DNA of 64,000 bases from Winogradskya humida (GTDB taxonomy: Bacteria > Actinomycetota > Actinomycetes > Mycobacteriales > Micromonosporaceae), in contig NZ_BOMN01000087.1 of the NCBI RefSeq assembly GCF_016862215.1, positions 186,001-250,000 of the forward strand. Reading direction: 5' to 3'. The first letter of the stretch is position 1; each line of letters starts with the position of its first letter. A program made the position numbers and the translations under genes. Below the pieces are notes generated by a model, which had not been told where the DNA came from, made no database searches, and was given only the letters and a program-made list of their open reading frames with translations. Shown here one piece after another: positions 17,277-25,395 of the stretch.

Positions 17277-18099
17277 CCAGCCGTACGCGTTCCGCCCGTG
17301 AGACCGAGACGGGCCGGCCCGCGCTGACACCACCGTCGACAGCGAGGTTGACGCCGTTGACGATGCCCGCCGCGTCCCCGGCCAGCCACAACGCGGCCTG
17401 CGCGACGTCCTCGGTGCTGACCGGGCGCCGAACGGCCTGGTAGTCGCCCATCATCAGCGGAAACGCTCCGGCGAGCCCATCGGCGGTCCGGTCGGCGACG
17501 GCGGGGTCGAGCCCGGCACCCTTACCGAAGATCCCGGTCAGTACGACGCTCGGCGCGATGCTGTTCACGCGTACGCCACTCTCGCCCAGCTCGATCGCGG
17601 CGCACCGGGTCAGATGGATGATCGCCGCCTTGGCCGCCGAGTAGTCGAGCCCCGACCAGCCCGCCTCGGTGCCACTGACACTGGCCATGTTGATGATGCT
17701 GCCCGAGCCCTGCGGAACCATGACCCGGGCGGCGTACTTCATGCCCAGCAGCACCCCGTACAGATGAACGTCCATCACCTCCCGGAAGGCCGCGAGGTCC
17801 ACGTCGGCGACGTCGACCCAGTGCCCCGGGCCGCCGGCATTGCTGACCATGACATCGAGCCTGCCGTGCCGCTCGGCGGCGTACTCCACGAGGGCCCGGA
17901 CGTCCTCCTCGGCAGAGACATCGGCCCGCCGGAACGTGGCGGCATCGCCGAGCTCGGCCGCAACCTGCGCACCCTCGGCCTCCCGCCGCCCGGCGAGCAC
18001 CACCTGCGCACCCTCGCCGACGAACAGACGGGCGATGCGCGTCCCGATACCGCTGGTGGCACCGGTGACGACAGCCACCTTGCCGGCCAATGAACCCAC
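17251..18099 (-). CDS. Short-chain dehydrogenase/reductase
   Basis: A 282-residue classical SDR. The cofactor motif is TGATSGIG near residue 12, then NAGG, catalytic Ser in IINMASVSG, and YSAAK with Tyr and Lys; C-terminal GVNLAVDGGVSAGR is typical. It reduces or oxidises an unidentified carbonyl/alcohol. GTG at 18099 is chosen because GAGGAG precedes it, while a long upstream extension is implausible. The last 26 bases overlap the TetR gene on the other strand. Confidence 0.88.
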   Translation of the reverse strand: MGSLAGKVAVVTGATSGIGTRIARLFVGEGAQVVLAGRREAEGAQVAAELGDAATFRRADVSAEEDVRALVEYAAERHGRLDVMVSNAGGPGHWVDVADVDLAAFREVMDVHLYGVLLGMKYAARVMVPQGSGSIINMASVSGTEAGWSGLDYSAAKAAIIHLTRCAAIELGESGVRVNSIAPSVVLTGIFGKGAGLDPAVADRTADGLAGAFPLMMGDYQAVRRPVSTEDVAQAALWLAGDAAGIVNGVNLAVDGGVSAGRPVSVSRAERVRLATAWGSRG

Positions 18100-18171
18100 A
18101 GTGCTCCTCACGATCGTCAGTGATCCGCACCGACGACTCTCGTTGCGGGCGGGAAGGCGAACAAGGGTGTG

Positions 18172-18200
18172 TGGTCCTGGGTGTGGCGCACCCAGGACCA
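18172..18200. terminator. Hairpin terminator
   Basis: Perfect 12-base stem TGGTCCTGGGTG / CACCCAGGACCA with a five-base loop, placed after the reverse-strand SDR ending at 18216. The core matches the hairpin at 15504-15536. Confidence 0.75.
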
Positions 18201-18215
18201 ATCGGGATCGGGGAC

Positions 18216-18917
18216 CTACCAGGGGATGTCTCCCGTACGTCCGGAGAACGTCCCGGTCGGCGCGCCGGCACCCAGGGCGGCCAGTCGTACGATCGGCTCG
18301 GCGCCCTCCTGGACCGTCTGGGCGGCCTGGTTGTTCGTCAGGTCGGTCGCCGTGGGGCCGGGGTCGGCGGCGTTGACGCGGATGCCGGGCAGGCCCTTCG
18401 CGTACTGCACGGTCAGCATGGCGACCGCGGCCTTGGACGAGGCGTAGACGGGTACGGCCCACCGGTGCTCGAAGCGTTCCGGGTCGGTGACGATGCCGAA
18501 CGAGCCGAGCCCGCTGCTGACGTTCACGATCGCGGCGCCGTCCGAGGCCCGCAGCAGAGGCAGGAACGCACTGGTCACGCGGACGATGCCGAAGACGTTG
18601 ACGTCGTACACCCGCCGCATGTCCTCACCGGTCGCGTCCTGGGCGCCGACCCATCCGTCGGTGACGCCGGCGTTGTTGATCAGAACGTCGAGCCGGTCCT
18701 CGTGCTTGGCGAGCAGGGCGGCGGCGTCGGCGACGGAGGCGTCGTCGGTGACGTCCATGACGAGCAGGTGTGCGCCTTCGCCGAGCCGGTCGGCGGCCGC
18801 ACGGCCCAGCTTCTCGTCGCGGGCGGTGATGTAGACCTTGTGACCCAGCTCGACGAGCTGGCGTGCCGTTTCGTAGCCGAGGCCTTTGTTGCCGCCGGTG
18901 ATCACAGTGACTGTCAT
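18216..18917 (-). CDS. Short-chain dehydrogenase/reductase
   Basis: A 233-residue SDR of the carbonyl-reductase-like subgroup. Cofactor motif TGGNKGLGYETARQL, then VMDVTD, NNAGVTDGWVG, catalytic VNVSSGLGS and YASSKAAV, followed by AADPGPTATDLTNN. This layout matches actinomycete NAD(P)-dependent reductases often induced with redox regulators. It is divergent from the XRE-family regulator at 19020 with about 100 bp between, so that regulator could control it. Confidence 0.88.
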   Translation of the reverse strand: MTVTVITGGNKGLGYETARQLVELGHKVYITARDEKLGRAAADRLGEGAHLLVMDVTDDASVADAAALLAKHEDRLDVLINNAGVTDGWVGAQDATGEDMRRVYDVNVFGIVRVTSAFLPLLRASDGAAIVNVSSGLGSFGIVTDPERFEHRWAVPVYASSKAAVAMLTVQYAKGLPGIRVNAADPGPTATDLTNNQAAQTVQEGAEPIVRLAALGAGAPTGTFSGRTGDIPW

Positions 18918-19019
18918 GGGACTGACTCTCGGGGCGCGCCGCTGACGGAAGGTAAGCCCTGCTCATCCTGGGTGCGCCAGGGACAGCCTCAGCGACGGGG
19001 ACGCCTCTACGCTGGGTGG

Positions 19020-19892
19020 ATGGAGACATCCAACGCGCTCGGGGAGTTTCTGCGGGCCCGCCGGGCCGCGGTCACGCCCGAGGACGTGGGACTGGCACCC
19101 GGCATCCGGCGCAGAGTCCCGGGCCTGCGCCGCGAGGAACTGGCGCTGCTGGCCGGCATCAGCCCGGACTACTACCTGCGCCTCGAGCAGGGGCGGGACC
19201 GGCATCCGTCGCATCAGGTCGTGGCGGCGCTGGCCGTGGCGCTGCGGCTCGACGAGATCGCGACGGCGCACATCCACGGGCTCTCGTCACCGGCTCCGCG
19301 TCGTTCCGTGCGCCGCCGTGCGGAGAAGGTCCCGGCGGGGACCAGCCGGTTGGTTACCGAATTGCCGCTGCCGGCGTACGTGGTGGGTAGATATTTTGAT
19401 GTTCTGGCGGCGAACCCGATCGCGGGAGTGCTGTCGCCCAGCTTCATGGTGGGCCGCAACATCGCGCGTCAGCTCTTCCTGGACCCGGCCGACCGCGCGC
19501 TCTACGTCGACTGGGAGCGCATCACCGCGGGAATGGTGGGCGGGCTGCGCTCCAGGACCGCCATGGATTCCGGCGATCCCCGCCTCGCCGAGCTGGTCGG
19601 TGAACTGTCGATCCGCAGCGAACGGTTCCGGTCGCTCTGGGCCCGCGCCGAGGTCTCCGACGGCCGTAACGGCGTCAGCCACCTCGACCATCCCCAGGTC
19701 GGCGAGCTGCACCTGCTGCACGAGAAGCTCGACGTCGACACGAGCGGCAGCATGCAACTCGTCATCCACCACGCCGCGCCGGACACCGGTTCCGCCGAGG
19801 CGCTGGCCCTGCTCGGCACCCTCGCCGCCACCGCCGAGTCACCCGCGGCAGGATCGACCCGGGTACGCCGGGGTGCCGAGGGTCGCCAGTAG
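19020..19892 (+). CDS. XRE/MmyB-type transcriptional regulator
   Basis: A 290-residue regulator. The N-terminal helix-turn-helix reads VPGLRREELALLAGISPDYY followed by LRLEQGRDRHPS, the standard MmyB-family signature. The C-terminal half (about 110-275) is the MmyB ligand-binding PAS-like domain, with YVVGRYFDVLAANPIA and HPQVGELHLLHEKLDV. Such proteins commonly control an adjacent short-chain dehydrogenase, here the divergent gene at 18216. Its 3' end overlaps a second MmyB-type gene on the other strand by 54 bases. Confidence 0.9.
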   Translation: METSNALGEFLRARRAAVTPEDVGLAPGIRRRVPGLRREELALLAGISPDYYLRLEQGRDRHPSHQVVAALAVALRLDEIATAHIHGLSSPAPRRSVRRRAEKVPAGTSRLVTELPLPAYVVGRYFDVLAANPIAGVLSPSFMVGRNIARQLFLDPADRALYVDWERITAGMVGGLRSRTAMDSGDPRLAELVGELSIRSERFRSLWARAEVSDGRNGVSHLDHPQVGELHLLHEKLDVDTSGSMQLVIHHAAPDTGSAEALALLGTLAATAESPAAGSTRVRRGAEGRQ

Positions 19893-20672
19893 CGCCAGCG
19901 CGTCGGCGCTCGGTGAGCCGGGCTCGGCGGTGACGACGGTGAGTTGCTGGCCGGGGGCGCTGCGAACGTCGAGGGTCTGATAGTTGAGGTGCAGGACGCC
20001 CACCTCGGGATGCCGGATCGTCTTGCGGGTCAGGGTCAGGCCCGAGACGCTCTGGTCGTCCCACAGCCGGCGGAAGTCGGCGCTGTCGCGGTGGAGCTGC
20101 GTAACCAGGGCGGCGACGTCGGGGTGCGGGGGTGTGAAGCCGGTCGCCAGCCGTAGCGCGCCGACCGAGGCGCGCGCGACCTCGTCCCAGTTCGTGTAGT
20201 AGTCGCGGGCGATGTCGCCGAGAAAAATGGTGCTGAGGATGCCTTCGGGCCGTTGGAGGGGCGCGATCAGCGCGGCTGCGGCCGCGTTGGTGGCGAGCAC
20301 CCGGAAAGCGGGATTGGTCACGTACGCCGCGGCGTGCGGGAAGGCGTCCATCATCTGCCGCAGCTCGGGGCTGACCTGGTCGACCGTCTCCGGCGCGGTG
20401 GGTGACAGCTTGGCGAGGCGGAAGGCGTGCAGGCGGGCGTCCGGACCCAGCCGCAGCGCGGTGCACAGGGCGTCGACGACCTGCGCGGAGGGCGTACGTT
20501 CGCGGCCCTGCTCGAGGCGGGTGTAGTAGTCGGCGCTGACGCCGGCGAGCACGGCGACCTCTTCGCGCCGCAGTCCCTCGACCCGGCGGTCGCCGCCGGT
20601 ATGCAGCCCGGCCTCCTGCGGCGTGACGCGGGCACGGTAGGCCCGCAGAAAGGCTCCCAGATCCTGATTCAC
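19839..20672 (-). CDS. XRE/MmyB-type transcriptional regulator
   Basis: A 277-residue paralogue of the neighbouring regulator: VEGLRREEVAVLAGVSADYYTRLEQGRERTPS gives the helix-turn-helix (split here only by reading), and YVTNPAFRVLATNAAAAALI begins the ligand domain. GTG at 20672 overlaps the stop of the upstream TetR gene (GTGA), so the two regulators are co-translated. It may be a second control layer for the saccharopine-dehydrogenase-like gene at 21365. The 54-base tail overlap with the other MmyB gene could give antisense interference. Confidence 0.87.
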   Translation of the reverse strand: MNQDLGAFLRAYRARVTPQEAGLHTGGDRRVEGLRREEVAVLAGVSADYYTRLEQGRERTPSAQVVDALCTALRLGPDARLHAFRLAKLSPTAPETVDQVSPELRQMMDAFPHAAAYVTNPAFRVLATNAAAAALIAPLQRPEGILSTIFLGDIARDYYTNWDEVARASVGALRLATGFTPPHPDVAALVTQLHRDSADFRRLWDDQSVSGLTLTRKTIRHPEVGVLHLNYQTLDVRSAPGQQLTVVTAEPGSPSADALALLATLGTPAYPGRSCRG

Positions 20673-21283
20673 GCTTCGGGGGGCAGGGTGCTCGCGGCCG
20701 GGCCGCGGAGGCCGTCGAGGGCGATCGCGATCGTGCGGCGCCACTGGCCCTCGCCCGTGGTCGCTCCGAGGCATTCGGTGCCGCCGATCGGAGCGATGGA
20801 GATCAGGACCAGGTCACGCCAGGTCACGTCGGCTCGGAGGACGCCGTGGTCCTGCGCGCGGCGGACGAGGCGGTCGATGACCTCCGCGAGCGTCGCGCCG
20901 CGGGCCACCACTTCCGGCGGGAGCTCGTGCGCCTTGCCGCTGGTGAATTCCGCGAGACCCAGGTTGGCCAGCTGCGCCTCGGTGAAGGCGACGAGGAAGC
21001 CGGACAGGGCGGCCCACGGGTCGGGGTCGTCGAGGGCGGCTTCGGCCCACGACTGGATCTCCGCCAGACCGTCGACCAGCACGTCGGTGATCAGGGCTTC
21101 CTTCGATCCGAAGCGCCGGTAGAGCGTCCCGACGCCCACCTCGGCGCGTTCCGTGATGTCGGTCGTCGATGCCTGGAGGCCGTGCTCGGCGATCGCCGCG
21201 CGGGCGGCCTCGATCAGCCGCAGGCGCTTACGCCGCGAGTCCGCCCGTTCCTTGGGCGCCACATCGGCCGCCGTGTCCACCAT
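20669..21283 (-). CDS. TetR-family repressor
   Basis: A 204-residue TetR protein: LIEAARAAIAEHGLQASTTDI and EVGVGTLYRRFGSKEALI form the DNA-binding domain. The C-terminal domain resembles the SbtR-like group (WRDLVLISIAPIGG). ATG at 21283 follows a weak GG-rich site. Between it and the divergent gene at 21365 lie two direct repeats and one perfect palindrome, the probable operator. It is translationally coupled to the MmyB regulator downstream. Confidence 0.88.
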   Translation of the reverse strand: MVDTAADVAPKERADSRRKRLRLIEAARAAIAEHGLQASTTDITERAEVGVGTLYRRFGSKEALITDVLVDGLAEIQSWAEAALDDPDPWAALSGFLVAFTEAQLANLGLAEFTSGKAHELPPEVVARGATLAEVIDRLVRRAQDHGVLRADVTWRDLVLISIAPIGGTECLGATTGEGQWRRTIAIALDGLRGPAASTLPPEA

Positions 21284-21300
21284 CCGCCAACCATACAAGC

Positions 21301-21348
21301 CACTCCGAATGGAGCCGGTCACTCCGAACGGAGAGATGCTCTCCGTTC
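21301..21348. promoter_or_regulatory. Operator cluster: two CACTCCGAAYGGAG repeats and a palindrome
   Basis: CACTCCGAATGGAG at 21301 and CACTCCGAACGGAG at 21320 are direct repeats 19 bp apart. A perfect inverted repeat GAACGGAGAG / CTCTCCGTTC with a 3-bp centre spans 21326-21348, ending 17 bp before the divergent ATG at 21365. Most likely bound by the adjacent TetR. Confidence 0.7.
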
Positions 21349-21364
21349 CTGCTACGGTCGGAGC

Positions 21365-22351
21365 ATGGAGACGATCACCCCACCCGCTCTGCTCATCTAT
21401 GGCGCCACCGGATACACCGGACGCCTCATCGCCGGGGAGGCCGCCCGCCTCGGCCTGGACTTCGCCGTCGCGGGCCGCGACAACGGCAAGGTCCAGGCGC
21501 TCGCCGACCGGCTCGGCGTCCCCGGCCGGACCTTCACGCTCGACGACTCCACGGTCCTGCGGCACGAGCTGCGGGGCGTCCGGGTCCTGCTGAACGTCGC
21601 GGGCCCGTTCAGCCTGACCGCCGAACCGCTCATCGACGCGTGCATCGCCGAGGGCGTCCACTACCTCGACACGACCGCCGAGCTCGCGACCTTCGTGCTG
21701 GCCGAGGAGCGATCCGCCGCCGCGGTAGCGGCCGGAGTCATGCTCGTGCCGGGCGTCGGGGCGGGAGTGGCCGGCGACGGGATCGCCGTGCACACCGCGG
21801 GCAGGACAAAGCAGCCGGCCGGGTTGCGCGTGGCGCAGAAGGTCACCGGTGGGTTCTCTCGCGGCTCGGTCTCGAGTGCTGCCGGGATGGGCGACCTGAT
21901 GGGCATGGTGCGTGCCGGCGGTCAGCTCGTACGCATCGATCCGGCGCCCGCGACCTTTGACGTCGGGTCGGGTCCCGAGGAATTCATCCCTGTGCCGATG
22001 GGCGACCTCATCACCGCGTGGCACTCGCTCGGGCTCGGGAACATCGAGGTATTCATGCGATCCGACCAGGCGATCCCCGCGCCCGGCACGGAACTGCCCG
22101 AGGGGCCGACGGCCGCCGAACGCGAGGAGGGCCGGTACTGGTGGCTCGCCGAGGTCACCGACGCGGACGGCAGCGTCGTCCGTTCGATCCTCGAGACGCC
22201 GACCGGCTACACGTTCACGCAGCGCTCGGCAGTGGAGTCCGCCCGCCGCGTACTCGCCGGGCAGCACCCTGCCGGCTTCCAGACACCCACCTCGGCATTC
22301 GGCCCGGACCTCGTTACGAGCATCGCCGGCACCCGCATCACCGATCTCTGA
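21365..22351 (+). CDS. Saccharopine dehydrogenase-like / trans-acting enoyl reductase-like protein
   Basis: A 328-residue Rossmann-fold protein. The cofactor motif YGATGYTGRLIAGEA is followed by AGRDNGKVQALADRLG and LLNVAGPFSLTAEPLIDACI, and by HYLDTTAE, the usual pattern of actinomycete saccharopine-dehydrogenase-like proteins, some of which act as trans enoyl reductases in lipid synthesis. Here no lipid gene is near, so the reaction is unassigned. Strong operators lie just upstream, so it is likely tightly repressed by the TetR. A frameshifted VOC gene follows after 24 bases. Confidence 0.82.
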   Translation: METITPPALLIYGATGYTGRLIAGEAARLGLDFAVAGRDNGKVQALADRLGVPGRTFTLDDSTVLRHELRGVRVLLNVAGPFSLTAEPLIDACIAEGVHYLDTTAELATFVLAEERSAAAVAAGVMLVPGVGAGVAGDGIAVHTAGRTKQPAGLRVAQKVTGGFSRGSVSSAAGMGDLMGMVRAGGQLVRIDPAPATFDVGSGPEEFIPVPMGDLITAWHSLGLGNIEVFMRSDQAIPAPGTELPEGPTAAEREEGRYWWLAEVTDADGSVVRSILETPTGYTFTQRSAVESARRVLAGQHPAGFQTPTSAFGPDLVTSIAGTRITDL

Positions 22352-22375
22352 CCCGACCCGCCCTGACGGAGAATC

Positions 22376-22758
22376 ATGAACATGACCACTCAGAACATCA
22401 CCCTCGGAGCGATCAACCTGGAAGCCAGGAACCCCATCGAACTCGCCGCGTTCTGGGGGCCGTCACCGGCGCCGTTCCCTCACCCGGCGGCGGCACGGTC
22501 TACCTGCCGCCGGCGGGGCCGGGAGGGTTCGCGATGTTCTTCCGGCTGATGGCAGGTCCCCGCCTCGAACGCCAGGCAGCGCACCTGGACCTGACGGTCC
22601 CCTGGGGTTCGCGGCAGGCCGAGGTCGACCGGCTCCTCGGCCTCGGCGCCACCTACAAGTGGGACGTGCTCGACGAGGTGCCGCACGTGCAGTGGACGAC
22701 CCTGGCCGATCCGGAGGGCAACCTGTTCTGCGTCGCCGAGCACCCTCCGGCGTCCTGA
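22376..22758 (+). pseudogene. VOC/glyoxalase-like gene with a single-base frameshift
   Basis: The first part reads MTTQNITLGAINLEARNP then IELAAFW, and the second part, in another frame, continues as AVTGAVPSPGGGTVYLPPAG and ends FCVAEHPPAS, typical of an actinomycete glyoxalase-like VOC protein. The break lies at the G-run TTCTGGGGGCC (22451-22461). Restoring one base gives a 127-residue product of normal length. As written, frame one stops soon after. Either a true recent inactivation or a sequencing error in the G-run. Start ATG has GGAGAA upstream, so the gene was in operon with the upstream reductase-like gene. Confidence 0.8.
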
Positions 22759-22765
22759 GTGGATT

Positions 22766-22803
22766 CGTCCGGCCGCAGATCGCATGAGTGTGCGGCCTGG
22801 ACG
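22766..22803. terminator. Bidirectional hairpin between convergent genes
   Basis: CGTCCGGCCGCA and TGCGGCC-T-GGACG pair into a 12-bp stem with one bulge and a 13-base loop, between the VOC remnant and the convergent SDR. Confidence 0.6.
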
Positions 22804-22813
22804 GCTCAGGTGC

Positions 22814-23533
22814 TCATTCGGTGCGGGGTGGCACGCCGGGCAGGGCGTAGAGGTCGGCGATGCTGCCCGAGAGGGCGGCTTTGACGGCGACGGCACGGTC
22901 GTCGGCGAGGACCTCGTGCTCGTCGTTCTCGAGGCCGTCGTAGCCGGCGCGGACGATGTCGGCGGGGTCGTTCTTGTCGTCGTCGACCATGGCGATCATC
23001 GGGGTGTCGGTGTAGCCGAGGTGCAGGCCGACGACCTGGGTGTGCTGGCCGGCGAGCTCGACGCGGAACGAGTTGGTGGCCGACCAGAATGCCGCCTTTG
23101 CCGCGCTGTAGGCACCGGCAACCCCGAGCCAGCTGAGTACGGAGTGCACGTCGAGGAGCGCGCCACCGCCGTTCGCGCCGAGGATCGGGGCGAAGGCGCG
23201 GTTGACGAGCACCGCGCCGAAGAAGTTGGTCTCGAAGATCTCGCGGATGTGGGCGAACGACGTGCCGGTGATGGTGTCGCCGTGGGTGTAGATCCCGGCG
23301 TTGTTCACCACGATGGTGGTGTCACCGGCTGCGGCGGCCGCGGCGGTGACGGAGGCCTCGTCGGTGACGTCGAGCCGCAGGGCGACCACGCGCTCGTCGT
23401 GCCAGTCGCGCGGGGTGCGGGCGGTGGCGTACACCTTGGCCGCGCCGCGCTCCAGGGCCTGCTTGACGAACTCCTGCCCGAGGCCGCCGTTGGCTCCGGT
23501 CACGAGGACCACCGCGTTCTTGATGCTGGTCAT
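22814..23533 (-). CDS. Short-chain dehydrogenase/reductase
   Basis: A 239-residue SDR: TGANGGLGQEFVKQALERGA, DVTDEASV, NNAGIYTHGD, catalytic LLDVHSVLSWLG and YSAAKAAFW, and HLGYTDTPM. The catalytic Ser sits in VHSVLS. A site TTGG-N5-CCAA lies 20 bp upstream of ATG, matching the sites at the two HxlR promoters, so this gene probably belongs to the HxlR-controlled group together with the flavoprotein gene 79 bases upstream. Confidence 0.87.
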   Translation of the reverse strand: MTSIKNAVVLVTGANGGLGQEFVKQALERGAAKVYATARTPRDWHDERVVALRLDVTDEASVTAAAAAAGDTTIVVNNAGIYTHGDTITGTSFAHIREIFETNFFGAVLVNRAFAPILGANGGGALLDVHSVLSWLGVAGAYSAAKAAFWSATNSFRVELAGQHTQVVGLHLGYTDTPMIAMVDDDKNDPADIVRAGYDGLENDEHEVLADDRAVAVKAALSGSIADLYALPGVPPRTE

Positions 23534-23552
23534 GAGCTGTCTTCCTTCTGGA

Positions 23553-23565
23553 TTGGAAATACCAA
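23553..23565. promoter_or_regulatory. HxlR-type operator candidate (TTG-N7-CAA)
   Basis: TTGGAAATACCAA, with arms TTGG and CCAA. The same pattern TTG-N7-CAA with an A/T core occurs at 25272, 25304 and 26408, always between start codons in this locus. Confidence 0.6.
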
Positions 23566-23597
23566 CCTAGCAGTGCGGGGGCGTGCCGGGCCATCTG

Positions 23598-23614
23598 GAG
23601 TGGAAAAACCACTC
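23598..23614. terminator. Small hairpin at flavoprotein gene end
   Basis: GAGTGG-AAAAA-CCACTC overlaps the last codon of the reverse-strand flavoprotein gene. It may be a weak terminator, or a degenerate operator given its TGG-A5-CCA core. Confidence 0.4.
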
Positions 23615-25250
23615 AGGATTCGCGGAGGGCGGCGTGCACCGAGCTGACCGCGCTCGCGCCCTCGCCGACCGCGGCGGCGACGCGTTTCATCGAGCCGGAC
23701 CGGACGTCGCCGGCGGCGAAGATGCGCGGGCGGCTGGTCTCGAACGGCAGGGGACGCCGGCCCAGCTCGGTCCACTGCTCGCCGAGGTCGCCGTTGTCGA
23801 GCTGTGCATCCGTACGCAGAAAGCCGTGCTCGTCCCCGGCGATCCCGTCGAGCCAGGCCGTGGCGGGGGTGGCGCCGATGAAGCAGAACAGTCCCACGCA
23901 TTCCTGCGCCGGTGACCCGGTGAGTGTGATCTGCTCCAGCGAGGTGTTGCCGTGCAGCGCGGTGACGTGGGTGCCGGTCCGCACGGTGATGTGCGGGTCG
24001 GCGTCGATCCGGTCGGCGAGGTACGACGACATGCCCGCGCGCAGGTCGGCGCCGCGCACGACGAGCGTGACCTGACTTCCCCTGGCGGCCAGGTAGAGCG
24101 CCGCCTGCCCGGCCGAGTTCGCGCCGCCGACGACCGCGACCGGTTTCGCCCCGCACGCGCGGGCCTCGATCTCGGTCGCCGCGTAGTAGATCCCGGCGCC
24201 TTCGAACTCCGCCCACCGCTCCAGGGGGAGTGCGCGGTACCTCGCCCCGGTGGCGATCACTGCGGCCCCGGCTCCGATCGTGGTGCCGTCGCTCAGCACG
24301 ACGCGTACCCGGTGGGGCTCGGAGTGCAGCTCCGCGACCTCGCACGGGCTGGCGATCCGCGCACCGAACTTCTGTGCCTGCACCGCCGCGGCTGCGGTCA
24401 GCTCGGTACCGCTGATGCCGGAGGTGAACCCGAGGTAGTTCTCGATACGCGAGCTGGCCGCCGCCTGCCCACCCGCTGCCACCGAGTCCAGCACCAGCGT
24501 TCGCAGGCCCTCCGACGCGCCGTACACCCCGGCGGCGAGTCCGGCCGGACCGGCGCCGATGACCACGAGGTCCACCTGTTCGCCGGGGGCGGGCGTGTAG
24601 GAGAGCCCGAGGTGCCCGGCGAGCAGGCTGGTGGTCGCGCGGCGCAGCACCGCCCCGGAAGTGATCACAACGGGCAGGTCGCCGGCGGTCGCGGAGACCG
24701 CGCGGGCCAGCGCCGCCCCGGCCGGGGAGCCGATCTCGTTCCAGGTGTGGGGGAGTTGCAGGCGGGCGGCGTACGTCCGGAGTGCCAGTGCCGCCGCGGA
24801 GGCCTCCGTGCCGACGATCTCCAGGCTGCGCGCTGCCTGCCCGTCGCGCAGATCGCGGCGCCGGGCGATCAGCGCGCGCAGCACTATGTCGGAAAGCTCC
24901 GGGTCGCTGTCCATCAGCGTACGGAACGCCTCCGGCCCGATCCGGCGGATCTCCGACGCCTCGGCGGCGCACGCGCTGAGATATGCCGACTGCCGGGTGA
25001 GCAGGTTGAGCTCCCCGCTGAATTCGCAGGCGCCGTAACTGGCCACGGTGACCTCGTCATCGTCGCTCGTGGACGGGCGCACGATGTCCACCCGGCCGGA
25101 CTCGACCAGGATCATGTCGCTGACCTCGTCACCGGCCTGGAAGATCCAGGCGCCGGCCGGCAGCTGGGAGGGCGTGCCGTAGGCGCGAAGGCGCGCCCAC
25201 TGCTCGCCGGTGAGAACGGGGCGTGCTTCGGAAGCGGGTCGGTTGTCCAT
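23613..25250 (-). CDS. CNMP-domain/thioredoxin reductase-like flavoprotein lacking redox cysteines
   Basis: A 545-residue fusion. Residues 10-130 form a cyclic-nucleotide-binding-like domain (GAWIFQAGDEVSDMILVESGR in pieces, and GACEFSGELNLLT). Residues 143-215 are a thioredoxin-fold-like spacer (VGTEASAAALALR, PVVITSGAVLRRAT). Residues 225-545 are a thioredoxin-reductase-like unit with FAD motif GAGPAG (232-237), NADPH motif GGANSAG (375-381) and GD at 514-515. Where thioredoxin reductases have CxxC, this reads YYAATEI (355-361), so disulfide reduction by that route is not expected. It may be an electron-transfer or sensing flavoprotein. It is divergent from the first HxlR gene with two shared operators. 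Confidence 0.85.
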   Translation of the reverse strand: MDNRPASEARPVLTGEQWARLRAYGTPSQLPAGAWIFQAGDEVSDMILVESGRVDIVRPSTSDDDEVTVASYGACEFSGELNLLTRQSAYLSACAAEASEIRRIGPEAFRTLMDSDPELSDIVLRALIARRRDLRDGQAARSLEIVGTEASAAALALRTYAARLQLPHTWNEIGSPAGAALARAVSATAGDLPVVITSGAVLRRATTSLLAGHLGLSYTPAPGEQVDLVVIGAGPAGLAAGVYGASEGLRTLVLDSVAAGGQAAASSRIENYLGFTSGISGTELTAAAAVQAQKFGARIASPCEVAELHSEPHRVRVVLSDGTTIGAGAAVIATGARYRALPLERWAEFEGAGIYYAATEIEARACGAKPVAVVGGANSAGQAALYLAARGSQVTLVVRGADLRAGMSSYLADRIDADPHITVRTGTHVTALHGNTSLEQITLTGSPAQECVGLFCFIGATPATAWLDGIAGDEHGFLRTDAQLDNGDLGEQWTELGRRPLPFETSRPRIFAAGDVRSGSMKRVAAAVGEGASAVSSVHAALRES

Positions 25251-25271
25251 GGGGCCACCGTACCGGCTGAA

Positions 25272-25316
25272 TTGGAAATTACAATCTAGATGGCTCAGCT
25301 AGGTTGTTTTTTACAA
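25272..25316. promoter_or_regulatory. Two TTG-N7-CAA operators in divergent promoter
   Basis: ATTG-N7-CAAT lies at 25271-25285 and GGTTGT-N5-ACAACC at 25302-25318, about 32 bp apart, in an AT-rich island between the flavoprotein start (25250) and HxlR start (25396). Confidence 0.65.
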
Positions 25317-25395
25317 CCCAAGTACGTTACGGTCCTGACGAACGCAGCGGCGCCGGATTGTTCGCCGGAAACCGCCGAGGTGTGAGGGAGCTGCT

